Source: Roseiarcus sp963787135 (lineage in GTDB: Bacteria > Pseudomonadota > Alphaproteobacteria > Rhizobiales > Beijerinckiaceae). From it: DNA of 64,000 bases. Under the pieces are notes generated by a model. The model worked only from the letters and a program-made list of their open reading frames with translations. It had not been told where the DNA came from and made no database searches. The position numbers and the translations under genes are program-made. The first letter of the stretch is position 1. Every line of letters starts with the position of its first letter. Below, piece after piece: positions 22,873-32,275 of this stretch. Where the stretch lies: contig CAWBBW010000005.1 of the NCBI GenBank assembly GCA_963787135.1, positions 22,429 through 86,428 of the forward strand, in the 5' to 3' direction.

Positions 22873-25659
22873 TCATTTCGCGGCGAAATCCGCCAGCAGC
22901 CGGCGCTTGATCGCCGCCTGCTTCGCGGGAGCGTTGAGTTTTTGGCCGGTCAGATCGGTCACATAGAACGAGTCCACCGCCTTTTCGCCGAAGGTGACGA
23001 TATGGGCCGAACCGATATTGAGATTGAAGCTGGAAAGCGAGGCGGTCAGATCGCGCAGCAGCCCGGGCCGGTCGAGGCCCGACACTTCGACGACGGTGTA
23101 GCGGCGCGACAGGCTGTTGTCGATCATCACTTCCGGCTCGATCGCGAAGGCGCCGCGCCGCGCGTCGCGGGTCTCCTTTTGCGGCGTGATCTCGGCGAGC
23201 CTGACCTCGCCCCTCAGCGTCTTTTCGATGGTGGAGGCGATGCGCAGTCCGCGCCTGAGCTCGTCCTCGTCGCGCTCGAAGGCGCGCGAGACGAAGATCG
23301 TGTCGAGCGCGAGGCCGTCGGTCGTGGTGAAAATCTGTGCGTCGACGATGTTGCCTCCGGCCGCCGCGCATGCGCCCGCGATGCCGGTCAAGAGCCGCGG
23401 ATGGTCGGGCGCAATCACGGTCACCCCGGTCACGCCGTGGAAACTGTCGGTCGTCACCTCGGTCGCAAGGGAGCGCACGTCGGCGGCCATCGCATGAAGC
23501 AGATTGGCGTGGGCGATCTGCCGCTGCGGCTCGACCTTCAGCCAATAGGCCGGATAATGACGCTGGGCGTAGGCGTCGAACTCCGGATCGGACCAGCCGG
23601 GCAGCGCGCGGCGCAGCGCCTCCTGCGCGGCTGCGACGCGCGCCTTGCGGTCGACGGCGGAATGGCCGCCGCCCAGCACGACCTCGGTCTCCCAGTAAAG
23701 CGCGCGCAGGAGCTGGCCTTTCCAGCCGTTCCAGACCCCCGGACCGACCGCGCGGATGTCGGCGCAAGTGAGCACGAGCAGCATCTTGAGCCGCTCCTGG
23801 GTCTGCACGATCGCCGCCAGCGCCTCGGCCGTGCGCGGATCGGAAATGTCGCGCCCCTGGGCCATGTTGGACATGGTCAGGTGCTGCTCGACGAGCCAGG
23901 CGACGCGCTCGGTGTTGGCGGGCGTGAGGCCGAGCCGCGGACAGAGCCGGCGCGCCACCTCGGCGCCGGCGAGCGAATGGTCGGTCGGCCGGCCCTTGGC
24001 GATGTCATGCAGAAAGGCGGCGAGATAGAGTTCGGTGCGATGGGAGATCTTGTGGAAGATCTCGCTCGCGAGCGGATGCTCGTCCTTGAGGCGGCCCGCC
24101 TCGATGGCGCTGAGCGCCCCGACGGTGCGCAGGAGATGCTCGTCGACCGTATAATGATGATACATCGAGAACTGCATCATCCCGACGACGCGGCCGAAAT
24201 CGGGAATGAAGCGGCCGAGCACGCCGGCCTCGTTCATCCGCCTCAGCGTCGTTTCCGGCGAGCGCCGCGAAGTCAGGATTTCGAGGAAGAGGCGATTGGC
24301 CTCGGGGTTCTCGCGCAAGGCGGCGTCGACGCGCTTCAGCGACTGCGTGACGAGCCGCGTCGCGTCGGGGTGAATGAGCAGGTTCGAGCGGTCGGCGATC
24401 CAGAACAGGCGGATCAGATTCACCGGATCGCGCTCGAAGGCGTTGCTGCCGATGACGTTGATCCGGTCGTTCTCGACCTTGAAGTCCGCCGCGTCGGCGA
24501 TGGCGCGCGTGCTGCGCCTGAGGCGCCCGATGAACCGGTCGAACACCGGGGTCGGCTTCGTCTGACGTTCCTCGAGCGCTGCGCAGACGATCGCGGTCAG
24601 GTCGCCCACGTCCTTCGCCACCAGGAAGTAATGCTTCATGAAGCGCTCGACGTCGGCCTGTCCGGCGCGCGTCGAATAGCCGAGCTGGCGGGCGATCGGC
24701 CGCTGGACGTCGAAGCTCAGACGCTCCTCGGCGTGGCCGGCGAGAAAATGCAGGCGGCACCGCACCGACCACAGGAATTCCTCGCACCGCCGGAACAGCG
24801 CGAATTCCCTGGGCGAGAACAGGCCGGCCGCGATCAATTCGTGCGCGTGGCGGACGCGATAGACGTATTTCGAGATCCAGAACAGCGTATTGAGATCGCG
24901 CAGGCCGCCCTTGCCCTCTTTGACGTTGGGCTCGACCAGATAACGCGACGCGCCGGCCTTCCTCACCCGCTGCTCGCGCTCCGCCAGCTTGGCGGCGACG
25001 AATTCCGGCGCCGTCTTGGCGACGATCTCCCTGTCGAACCGCGTCTGCAGCGTCTCGAACAGCCGCTTGTCGCCGGTGACGAGCCGCGCCTCGATCAGCG
25101 TGGTGCGGATCGTCATGTCGCCGCGCGCCTGCTTCAGGCACTCCTCGATCGTGCGGGTCGCATGGCCGACCTTCAGCTTGAGGTCCCACAGCACGTAGAG
25201 CAGCGTCTCGACGATCTTCTGGACCGGCGGCGTCGGCTTGTCGGGCAGAAGGAACAGAAGATCGATGTCGGACGCCGGCGCGAGCAGGCCGCGTCCGTAT
25301 CCGCCCACCGCGACGATTGTCGGCAGGGGCGTTCCCGCCGGGGCCGGCGCCAGCCAGCGCGAAGCGGCGTCGAGCGCAACCCGCAGGAGGTCGTCCATCT
25401 GGGCGCTCAGGGTTTCGGCGCAGGCTCTCCCGGTCCCGCCCGCCTCCAGCGCCTTTCGCGCCTCGTGGCGGCCCGCCGTGAGCGCCGCCTGCAGCGCGGG
25501 GATCGCCGAGTTGCGAAAGCCGATGGGGTCGTCGCGATGGCGTTCGTTGAACTTCGTGAGCTCGTTGATGAGCTTCGTCCGGTCGAGCCCCTTGCCGGAG
25601 GCCGCGGCGCGCGCGGAGCGGGTGCCGCGTTCGACCGCGGGGGCGTTGGCCACAGACAT
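22873..25659 (-). CDS. glnD: [Protein-PII] uridylyltransferase/uridylyl-removing enzyme
   Basis: A 928-residue GlnD, the glutamine sensor that uridylylates and deuridylylates PII. The open frame extends upstream to 26676, but that part is a shadow of gshB. The ATG at 25659, after AAGGGGA, begins the real protein. Domains: nucleotidyltransferase (VGGYGRGLLAPASDIDLLFL, with G-D-D signature), a helical linker, an HD domain (FLHDIAKGRPTDHS, about residue 545), and two C-terminal ACT domains (VTVIAPDHPRLLTGIAGAC and VVEVSGLDRPGLLRDLTASL). Confidence 0.96.
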   Translation of the reverse strand: MSVANAPAVERGTRSARAAASGKGLDRTKLINELTKFNERHRDDPIGFRNSAIPALQAALTAGRHEARKALEAGGTGRACAETLSAQMDDLLRVALDAASRWLAPAPAGTPLPTIVAVGGYGRGLLAPASDIDLLFLLPDKPTPPVQKIVETLLYVLWDLKLKVGHATRTIEECLKQARGDMTIRTTLIEARLVTGDKRLFETLQTRFDREIVAKTAPEFVAAKLAEREQRVRKAGASRYLVEPNVKEGKGGLRDLNTLFWISKYVYRVRHAHELIAAGLFSPREFALFRRCEEFLWSVRCRLHFLAGHAEERLSFDVQRPIARQLGYSTRAGQADVERFMKHYFLVAKDVGDLTAIVCAALEERQTKPTPVFDRFIGRLRRSTRAIADAADFKVENDRINVIGSNAFERDPVNLIRLFWIADRSNLLIHPDATRLVTQSLKRVDAALRENPEANRLFLEILTSRRSPETTLRRMNEAGVLGRFIPDFGRVVGMMQFSMYHHYTVDEHLLRTVGALSAIEAGRLKDEHPLASEIFHKISHRTELYLAAFLHDIAKGRPTDHSLAGAEVARRLCPRLGLTPANTERVAWLVEQHLTMSNMAQGRDISDPRTAEALAAIVQTQERLKMLLVLTCADIRAVGPGVWNGWKGQLLRALYWETEVVLGGGHSAVDRKARVAAAQEALRRALPGWSDPEFDAYAQRHYPAYWLKVEPQRQIAHANLLHAMAADVRSLATEVTTDSFHGVTGVTVIAPDHPRLLTGIAGACAAAGGNIVDAQIFTTTDGLALDTIFVSRAFERDEDELRRGLRIASTIEKTLRGEVRLAEITPQKETRDARRGAFAIEPEVMIDNSLSRRYTVVEVSGLDRPGLLRDLTASLSSFNLNIGSAHIVTFGEKAVDSFYVTDLTGQKLNAPAKQAAIKRRLLADFAAK

Positions 25660-25718
25660 TGCCGCTATATTCCCCTTCCGCCCCGCGCCTGCAAGGCGCC
25701 CATGCTCAGTCGTTTTTC

Positions 25719-26666
25719 TTATGCACTGGCCCGTCTGGCCTCGATTGCGTCCCAGATCGCGACCGCCAGATCCGGGCCGCCGAGGCGCTTGATCGCCCGG
25801 ATGCCGGTCGGCGAGGTGACGTTGATTTCCGTGAGATAGCCGTCGATCACGTCGATGCCGACGAAGACGAGGCCGCGGCGCTTGAGCTCGGGGCCGATCC
25901 GCCGGCAGATCTCGATCTCTCGCGGCGTGAGCTCCGTCCCCTGCGCGGCCCCGCCGCGCACCATGTTGGAGCGGATGTCGTCCCCGGCCGGCACACGGTT
26001 GACCGCGCCCTTCGCCACCCCGTCGACCAGGATGATCCGCTTGTCGCCGAGCGACACGGCCGGCAGGAATTTCTGGATCACCCAGGGTTCGCGGAGCGTC
26101 GTCGTGAACAGATCGAACAGCGAGCCGAAGTTCGGGTCGCGCACGCCGACCTTGAACACGGCGCCGCCGCCGAAACCGTAGAGCGGCTTCATCACGACCT
26201 CGCCGTGCTCGGCGCGGAAGGCCTCGATCGCGTCGCGGTCGCGGGCGATCAGGGTCGGCGGCATGAGCTCCGGGAAATCCATGACAAAGAGCTTCTCCGG
26301 CGCGTCGCGGACGCTCTTCGGATCGTTGACGACGAGCGTCTTCGGGTGAATGCGCTCGAGGAGATGCGTCGTCGTCACATAGGCGAGATCGAAGGGCGGG
26401 TCCTGCCGCAGGAGCACCACGTCGAGGCTGGAGAGGTCGAGGAGCTTGGGCTCCCCGAGGCGCTGATGGTCGCCCTCGACGTCCTTGACCGTCAGCGGTT
26501 CGGCCATCGCCTCGACGCGCGAGCCGTTCAGCCTGAGCCTCTCGGGCGTATAGTGCAGCAGGCGATGGCCGCGCGCCTGCGCTTCGAGAAGCAGCGCGAA
26601 GGTCGAATCGCCGGCGATGCGGATGCGCGCGATCGGGTCCATCTGCACGGCGACGGTCAGGGGCAT
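25719..26666 (-). CDS. gshB: Glutathione synthetase
   Basis: A 315-residue ATP-grasp enzyme that joins gamma-glutamylcysteine and glycine. It contains VAVQMDPIARIRIAGDSTFA, LLRQDPPFDLAYVTTTHLLE, the ATP-grasp core VMKPLYGFGGGAVFKV, and the C-terminal FVGIDVIDGYLTEINVTSPT. It sits 34 bases after the yraN stop in the order rsmI-yraN-gshB, a common alphaproteobacterial arrangement. glnD follows after 59 bases. Confidence 0.96.
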   Translation of the reverse strand: MPLTVAVQMDPIARIRIAGDSTFALLLEAQARGHRLLHYTPERLRLNGSRVEAMAEPLTVKDVEGDHQRLGEPKLLDLSSLDVVLLRQDPPFDLAYVTTTHLLERIHPKTLVVNDPKSVRDAPEKLFVMDFPELMPPTLIARDRDAIEAFRAEHGEVVMKPLYGFGGGAVFKVGVRDPNFGSLFDLFTTTLREPWVIQKFLPAVSLGDKRIILVDGVAKGAVNRVPAGDDIRSNMVRGGAAQGTELTPREIEICRRIGPELKRRGLVFVGIDVIDGYLTEINVTSPTGIRAIKRLGGPDLAVAIWDAIEARRASA

Positions 26667-26700
26667 GGAGATCCAAATCGAAGGAGGAAAAGCGGCGGGG

Positions 26701-27093
26701 TCAGTCGATTTCCAGCCTATACGCGGACGCGGCGTGGCGGGGAAGGCGCCGGGGCGCGACGAAGACGGCGTCGCCCCTCAAGGTCAGTCCGGCCGCCCAG
26801 GGGTTGCGCGCGAGCCAGACGCGGGCGGCCCGCGCGATCCGCCGCCGCTTGGTCGCGCTGATCGCCTCTGCAGCGGCGTCGAGGTCGGCGCGCGCCTTGA
26901 CCTCGACGAAAGCGATCGAGCCGCCTCTGCGGGCGATGAGGTCGATCTCGCCGCCGGACACCGAGTAGCGCCGCGCCACGATGGAATAGCCCTTGAGCCG
27001 CAGGAGCCACGCTGCGACCGTCTCCGCCTTGAGGCCGAAGAGATGCGCGCCGCGCCGCCGCTTCGTCCAATCGAGTGGAGCCTTTGCGCTCAC
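26701..27093 (-). CDS. YraN family protein (UPF0102), endonuclease-like fold
   Basis: A 130-residue UPF0102 protein. The characteristic core GGEIDLIARRGGSIAFVEVK has the D...ExK arrangement of the PD-(D/E)xK nuclease fold; activity of the family is not well established. The start is a GTG at 27093 overlapping the rsmI stop as GTGA. The rsmI-yraN pairing next to an LppC/LpoA-type gene is conserved in many proteobacteria. Confidence 0.9.
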   Translation of the reverse strand: MSAKAPLDWTKRRRGAHLFGLKAETVAAWLLRLKGYSIVARRYSVSGGEIDLIARRGGSIAFVEVKARADLDAAAEAISATKRRRIARAARVWLARNPWAAGLTLRGDAVFVAPRRLPRHAASAYRLEID

Positions 27094-28010
27094 CTTTGCG
27101 CGCCGGCCAGCGCGAGCGCGCGCGCATAGACCTGCCGGCGCGGCAACCCATGTTTTGCGGCGACAGCAGCCGCGGCGTCCTTGACCGAAAGGCTCCGAAG
27201 CGCCTCGACGAGTTCTCCCGTCAAAACGTTCTCCGAAACCGTTTCGCGCCCTTCAGCCGCCCCAACCACGATCACGATCTCGCCCCTCGGTTCGCCGGCC
27301 GCGGCATAGTCAGCCGCGAGCGCGTCGAGCGGGCCGCGGCGCACCTCCTCGTGCAGCTTGGTAAGTTCGCGCGCCACCGCCGCGGGCCGGGGCCCGAGTT
27401 CGAGCGCCAGATCGGCGAGCGTCTCGGCGAGCCTGCTCGGGGCCTCGTAGAAGACGAGCGTTGCGGGGATGGCGGCAAGCGCGTTGATCCGCTCCCGCCG
27501 CGCCGCGCTCCGCGGCGGCAAAAAACCTTCGAAGAAAAACCGGTCGGTCGGGAGACCCGCGACGCAGAGCGCCGTGAGCGCCGCGGAGGCGCCGGGGGCG
27601 GCGGTCACCGCAAGGCCCGCAGCGACGGCTTCCGCCACCAGCCGGTAGCCGGGATCGGAAATCAGCGGCGTGCCGGCATCGGAGATAAGCGCCAGCGCCT
27701 GACCCTCGGCCATGCGCCGCAACGCGCGCGGCCGCACTTCGGCGGCGTTGTGCTCGTGGTACGGGGAAAGCGGCGTCTCGATCCCGTAGCGGGAGATGAG
27801 TGTGCGCGAAACGCGGGTGTCCTCGGCGAGAATTAAGTCCGCGCCGGCCATGATCGAGAGCGCCCTCAGCGTCACGTCGGCCAGATTGCCGATCGGCGTC
27901 GCGACCACGTAAAGGCCCGGCGCCAGCGGCGGCGCCGGCACGGTCGCGCCATGGACGAGAAAGCTTCGCTCCCGCGGGCCGCCGCTTTTCAATGGAGAGG
28001 CTGTCGTCAT
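27090..28010 (-). CDS. rsmI: 16S rRNA (cytidine(1402)-2'-O)-methyltransferase
   Basis: A 306-residue RsmI of the tetrapyrrole-methylase fold; it methylates the 2'-O of C1402 in the ribosomal decoding centre. Signatures: GLYVVATPIGNLADVTLRAL, LAEDTRVSRTLISRYGI, ALISDAGTPLISDPGYRLV and DRFFFEGFLPPRSAAR. The ATG at 28010 begins the conserved protein; the upstream extension to 28172 is not family-like. It leads the rsmI-yraN-gshB group and is divergent from the lppC gene. Confidence 0.95.
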   Translation of the reverse strand: MTTASPLKSGGPRERSFLVHGATVPAPPLAPGLYVVATPIGNLADVTLRALSIMAGADLILAEDTRVSRTLISRYGIETPLSPYHEHNAAEVRPRALRRMAEGQALALISDAGTPLISDPGYRLVAEAVAAGLAVTAAPGASAALTALCVAGLPTDRFFFEGFLPPRSAARRERINALAAIPATLVFYEAPSRLAETLADLALELGPRPAAVARELTKLHEEVRRGPLDALAADYAAAGEPRGEIVIVVGAAEGRETVSENVLTGELVEALRSLSVKDAAAAVAAKHGLPRRQVYARALALAGAQR

Positions 28011-28354
28011 GTCCGCCGCGCGTTCCGCCGCTCGTCTCAGGCCGCCTGCATTCGTGCGCGTCCGACCGTCGCATAGCCAATCGCAGGTGAAAATGCCATA
28101 AATTGCGTGGACAGCCGTCGGGAGCCCAGTCGCGTAAGTCCGAGGGTGGGTTCCAAGCGGCCTCTGCCGCAACGTCTCCGCCTCATCCAGCAGGCGGCGT
28201 CGTTTGTGCAGGGCTGAAGCGTCCTTCGAGACGCCACGCTGCGCGTGTCTCCCTCAGGACGAGGGGCAGCTTGGGGATGGTCGGCGGGGAAGCCGCACGA
28301 GCGGCCGCAATCTGGGTATATCCGGCCCGTCACGGCCCGGGCAGGGAGAGGTGG
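28011..28354. other. Divergent intergenic region rsmI / lppC with a hairpin repeat
   Basis: Promoters for both divergent genes must lie here. The only structure I see is the hairpin repeat at 28220-28261 and a shorter inverted repeat near 28175-28195 (CCGCC/GGCGG). Confidence 0.5.
28220..28261. repeat. Short palindromic repeat, copy 1 (CGTCCT...AGGACG)
   Basis: The outer stem CGTCCT/AGGACG and inner GAGAC/GTCTC surround a GC-rich loop. Two related copies occur at 34383-34425 (inverted, with a compensated outer stem CATGCT/AGCATG) and 34461-34503. Confidence 0.65.
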
Positions 28355-29545
28355 ATGGTGATTCGGTCGGTGTCTTCCGGCGGGGCAGACCCGACCCGGC
28401 GGTCCCTCATCGGCGGCGGGCTTGCCCTGACCCTTGCGGGCTGCAATTCGACGATCGACATGCCCGGCGCCGACGTCGCGCCGGGGCCGGCGCCGGCCGG
28501 GGCGACCGGGCCTACGGTCGGCGAGGCGCTTGGCTCGGGGCCGGTCAGGGTCGGCATGATCCTGCCGCTGTCGCAGAACGGCGCGCCGAGCCCGGTCGGC
28601 CAGTCGATGCGCAACGCGGCCCAGATGGCGATCGAGGAATTCGCCGGCGCCTCGATCACCCTTATGGTTTTGGACGACCATTCTTCCCCGGACGGGGCGG
28701 GGCAGTCGGCCCAGGCGGAAATCGGCGCCGGCGCGGAACTCCTGCTCGGGCCGGTCTACGCCGCCGACGTGCGTCAGGCGGCCTCGGTCGCCAAATCCGC
28801 GGGCAGGCCGATGATCGCCTTTTCGACCGACGCCGGCGTCGCCCAGCCCGGCGTTTATCTCCTGTCGTTTCTGATCCAGACTTACGTCGACCGCATCGTC
28901 CAGTTCGCGTCCTCGAGGGGCAAGAAATCGTTTGCGGTGATGGCGCCGCAGAACGACTATGGCAATGTGGCGCTGGCCGAATTCCAGGAGAGCGCGGGAC
29001 GGCTCAATGCCCCCGTCGTCGTCGTCGCCCGCTATGGCCCCGGGGAGGCTGAAGGCGCGGCGCAGCAGGTCGGCGCCGTCGCCGGCCAGATCGATGCGCT
29101 GTTCATTCCCGATCAGGCCGACGCCATGCCCGCCGTCGCGACCGCGCTCGCCTCGAGCGGGATCAAGACCCAGCTCCTGGGCACGGGCGTCTGGAACGAT
29201 GGCCGGGTGTTGCGGCTGCCCCAGCTTCAGGGCGCCTGGTTCTCCGCCCCGGACAACGCCGGCTTCAACTCGCTGGCACAGCGCTACAAGGCCAAGTTCA
29301 ACAGCGATCCGACCCGGCTCGCGACGCTCTCCTACGACGCCGTCACGCTCGCCGGCGCGCTGGCGAAAACTCCGGACCGCTTCAGCCAGCGCGCGCTGAC
29401 CAACGTCTCCGGCTTCAACGGCGCCGACGGCGTCTTCCGCTTCCGCACCGACGGAACCAACGAACGGGGCCTAGCGGTGATGGAGATCGACAACAATGTC
29501 GCCACCGTGATCAGCCCGGCGCCACGGAGTTTCGCGGCGGGGTGA
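28355..29545 (+). CDS. Penicillin-binding protein activator (LppC/LpoA-type) lipoprotein
   Basis: A 396-residue periplasmic-binding-fold lipoprotein. The ATG at 28355 follows GGGAGAGG. A Tat-like/lipoprotein leader (DPTRRSLIGGGLALTLAGC) ends in the lipobox LAGC. The mature part has VRVGMILPLSQNGAPSPVGQ, then GPVYAADVRQAASVAKSAGR and DAVTLAGALAKTPDRFSQ, the type I periplasmic-binding layout of LppC/LpoA. The conserved neighbourhood with rsmI-yraN supports the LpoA-like role of activating peptidoglycan synthases. The last 294 coding bases are repeated at 34607-34900, the far side of the sugar ABC cassette. Confidence 0.88.
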   Translation: MVIRSVSSGGADPTRRSLIGGGLALTLAGCNSTIDMPGADVAPGPAPAGATGPTVGEALGSGPVRVGMILPLSQNGAPSPVGQSMRNAAQMAIEEFAGASITLMVLDDHSSPDGAGQSAQAEIGAGAELLLGPVYAADVRQAASVAKSAGRPMIAFSTDAGVAQPGVYLLSFLIQTYVDRIVQFASSRGKKSFAVMAPQNDYGNVALAEFQESAGRLNAPVVVVARYGPGEAEGAAQQVGAVAGQIDALFIPDQADAMPAVATALASSGIKTQLLGTGVWNDGRVLRLPQLQGAWFSAPDNAGFNSLAQRYKAKFNSDPTRLATLSYDAVTLAGALAKTPDRFSQRALTNVSGFNGADGVFRFRTDGTNERGLAVMEIDNNVATVISPAPRSFAAG

Positions 29546-29551
29546 GGGACG
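29252..29551 (+). repeat. Direct repeat, copy A: 3' end of the lppC gene
   Basis: These 300 bases recur in the same orientation at 34607-34906. I count 17 differences (about 94% identity), of which only three codon changes alter the amino acid. Homology stops six bases after the stop codon in both copies. Confidence 0.9.
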
Positions 29552-29691
29552 GGCTCGCGGGGGAAATTCGCCCGTCCAAGGTCGATCCGCCACACGACTT
29601 CGCCCCGGTTGGGTCCGAGGAGCTGAGACCATCTAGGCGCATCCGCCGATTGAAGGTTCGGGTGGCAAAAGGAACCAGGGCGGAGACGCTT

Positions 29692-30840
29692 GTGACGACG
29701 GTGCGATCGGCCGAAGTGGCTCCCATTACGGCGGGAGATCCAGTGATTGGCCTCAAGGAGGCAACCAAGGCCTTCGGGGGCACGCTCGCACTCAGAAATG
29801 TGAGCTTCGACTTGCGTTCAGGCGAGGTTCTCGCGCTGCTTGGCGAGAATGGCGCCGGCAAAAGCACGTGCGTCAAGATGTTTGCAGGCGTCTATCAGCC
29901 GACGCTGGGCCATGTGGTGTGGGACGATCAGCCCGCCGTCTTCGGTTCTCCGCTTGACGCACAGCGATCCGGCATTGCGGTGATGCACCAGCATCCCGGA
30001 CTTTTTCCCGATCTCTCGGTGGCCGAGAACGTCTTCATGGGCCATATGCCGCAACTGCCGTCGGGCGGAATCAATCGCGTGGCCATGCGGCAGGAAACGG
30101 CGTCTCTTCTGGCTTCGGTTGGTCTCCAAATCGATCCGGACGCGCGACTTGGGGTACTCCGCACCTCCGAGCAGCAGCTGGTGGAGATCGCCCGCGCCCT
30201 GTCGCAGAACGCTCGCGTGCTGATCATGGACGAGCCGACTGCAGCGCTCTCGCAGCGCGAAGTGGTGCGTCTGTTTCAGGTTGTGAGGGACCTCAAGCAG
30301 CGCGGAGTGGCGATGATGTTCGTCGGCCACCGCATGGACGAGATTTTCACGATCTCGGACCGCATCGCGGTGCTGCGCGATGGCGTGCTCATCGGCGTCG
30401 AGAGCAGGGACAGCCTGTCTCGCGACAGGGCCGTCCAGATGATGGTCGGGCGCGAACTCTCGGCCCTCTATCCCAAGAACGAGGCGGCTCCGGGCGACAT
30501 CGTGCTCGAAACCCGGCGCCTCGCTCGAACCGGGGAATTCGAAGGCGTCGACCTCACGGTGCGCAAGGGTGAGATCCTGGGACTTGGCGGGCTCGTCGGA
30601 TGCGGGCGCACCGAGATCGCCCGGGTCCTTTTTGGCATCGCTCAACCGACTTCGGGGAGCATCCGCATCAAGGGCAAGGAGATGCAATTCGCCGGCGCCA
30701 GCGCCGCGATGGCGGCCGGCGTCGCCTATGTCTCCGAGGACAGGCTCGGGCAGAGCCTGGTGATGGACTTCCCGATCGTCGACAACGCCGCGCTGACCAT
30801 GCTCGACAGCCACGACGACGGCCGGCTTCTCAAGCCGCCA
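29692..30840 (+). CDS. RbsA/RhaT-like sugar ABC transporter ATPase, first part (frame breaks at 30840)
   Basis: The start is a GTG at 29692 with GGAGACGCTT before it. The segment holds the first nucleotide-binding domain (Walker A LLGENGAGKST, LRTSEQQLVEIARALS signature region, Walker B LIMDEPTAALS, switch histidine in FVGHRMDE). It also has the start of the second domain with the usual degenerate Walker A (GLGGLVGCGRTEIARVLFG) and YVSEDRLGQ. At an AAAA run (30840-30843) one extra base shifts the frame; the remainder continues in the next frame as the 30845-32275 ORF. Removing one A joins the two parts smoothly. Confidence 0.85.
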
Positions 30841-30844
30841 AAAG

Positions 30845-32275
30845 GTGCTCGACCGGGTCGCGCCGCATCTCGACCGGCTGCAGCTGCGCTTCAGCAGTTA
30901 CGATCAGCCGATCAACACGCTCTCCGGCGGCAACCAGCAGAAGGTCGTACTGGCGAAATGGCTGGCGACCGGCCCGCAACTCCTGATCCTGGACGAACCG
31001 ACGCAGGGCATCGACGTGCAGTCGAAGGCCGAAGTGCATGCGATGATCGCCGATCTCGCCAAACAGGGCATGGCGATCATTCTGATCACCTCGGAGATGC
31101 CGGAGCTTCTCGGCATGTGCGACCGCATCGTGGTGTTGCGCGAAGGCCGTCAGACGGCCGAGTTCAGCCGCAGCGAGGCAACGCAGGAAAAGATCCTGCG
31201 CGCCGCGACCGACAGCGAGCCGAGTGAGCCCGCGCCGCGCCTGACGCCGGGCGACGCAACGCGGGCCGCCCCGATCGCGCAAATGGCGCCGCGTCCCGGC
31301 TGGAGCGGGCTTCTCGCCAAACGCGAGATGGGTCTCGTCGCCGCCATGCTGGCAGTCGTCATCCCGGTCGCCTTCATCAACCCGCTGATCTTCAGCGCCG
31401 TGAACCTCACCTCGCTGGCGATGGACGCCTCGCTGCTGATGATTGCGGCGCTGGGGCAGATGCTGGTGCTGGTGACCCGCAACATCGATCTGTCCGTCGC
31501 CTCCGTGATCGGTCTTTCCGCTTATGGGTCGGCTCTGGTCATGACCGGCAATCCATCGATCGGCATCGCCGCGGGCATTCTGGCCGGGTGCGCGCTGGGA
31601 TTGGCTTGCGGGATGTTCAACGGCGCAATCGTCACATACGGCAGAGTGCCGGCGATCGTGGTGACGCTGGGCACGATGTCGGTCTTTCGCGGTATCGACA
31701 GCCTCTGGACCGGCGGCAGGCAGATCAGCGCCGATCAGGTGCCTCAGGCATGGCTCGATCTGACGAGCGCTCGTGTCCTCGGCGTGCCGCTGATGATCAT
31801 CATTGCGGTCGCGATCATGATCGTCGCTGCAGTCCTGCTGCGCCGCACCGCCACCGGTCGCGAATTCTTCGCCATAGGCTCGAATCCCAGCGGCGCCGAG
31901 CTTATCGGCATACCGTCGAGACGCCTGATCCTGCTCGCCTTCTCGATTGCGGGATTGCTGGCCGGATTTGCCGGAGCGCTCTGGGCTTCGCGCTACGCCA
32001 CCATCGACGCCCGCGTCGCCTACGGGTATGAACTGACGGTCATTGCCGCCGCCGTGGTTGGAGGCGTCGCGATCCGCGGCGGAGCGGGCACCATCCTCGG
32101 CGTCGCGTTTGGCGCCCTGACATTGCTGGTGATCCGCAACGGACTGATCCTGGTCCGGGTCGATCCGCTTTGGCTGCAGGGCGTCTACGGCCTCGTCATC
32201 CTCGCGGCCATCGGCCTCGACGCGCTGGTCTCGCATCGCGCGACGGCTGCGGCGTCCACCCGGAGGATACGCTGA
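30845..32275 (+). CDS. ABC ATPase C-terminal part fused to RbsC/RhaP-like permease
   Basis: The first ~115 residues finish the second ATPase domain (INTLSGGNQQKVVLAKWLAT, LILDEPTQGIDVQSKAEVH). After a proline/alanine linker near residue 125-150 the same frame continues as a complete permease of the ribose/rhamnose type: about eight to ten helices with NLTSLAMDASLLMIAALGQM, the RNIDLSVASVIGLS motif, VVTLGTMSVFRGID and GSNPSGAELIGIP. With the first part this is one polypeptide of about 860 residues, an uncommon ATPase-permease fusion in this family. Its stop overlaps the next permease start (TGATG). Confidence 0.82.
   Translation: MLDRVAPHLDRLQLRFSSYDQPINTLSGGNQQKVVLAKWLATGPQLLILDEPTQGIDVQSKAEVHAMIADLAKQGMAIILITSEMPELLGMCDRIVVLREGRQTAEFSRSEATQEKILRAATDSEPSEPAPRLTPGDATRAAPIAQMAPRPGWSGLLAKREMGLVAAMLAVVIPVAFINPLIFSAVNLTSLAMDASLLMIAALGQMLVLVTRNIDLSVASVIGLSAYGSALVMTGNPSIGIAAGILAGCALGLACGMFNGAIVTYGRVPAIVVTLGTMSVFRGIDSLWTGGRQISADQVPQAWLDLTSARVLGVPLMIIIAVAIMIVAAVLLRRTATGREFFAIGSNPSGAELIGIPSRRLILLAFSIAGLLAGFAGALWASRYATIDARVAYGYELTVIAAAVVGGVAIRGGAGTILGVAFGALTLLVIRNGLILVRVDPLWLQGVYGLVILAAIGLDALVSHRATAAASTRRIR

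Noticed and set aside
25660..26676. Upstream extension of the glnD frame
   Set aside because: It is arginine/alanine-rich shadow sequence antiparallel in meaning to gshB, which is clearly the real gene on the same strand in another frame; glnD family proteins begin at the 25659 ATG.
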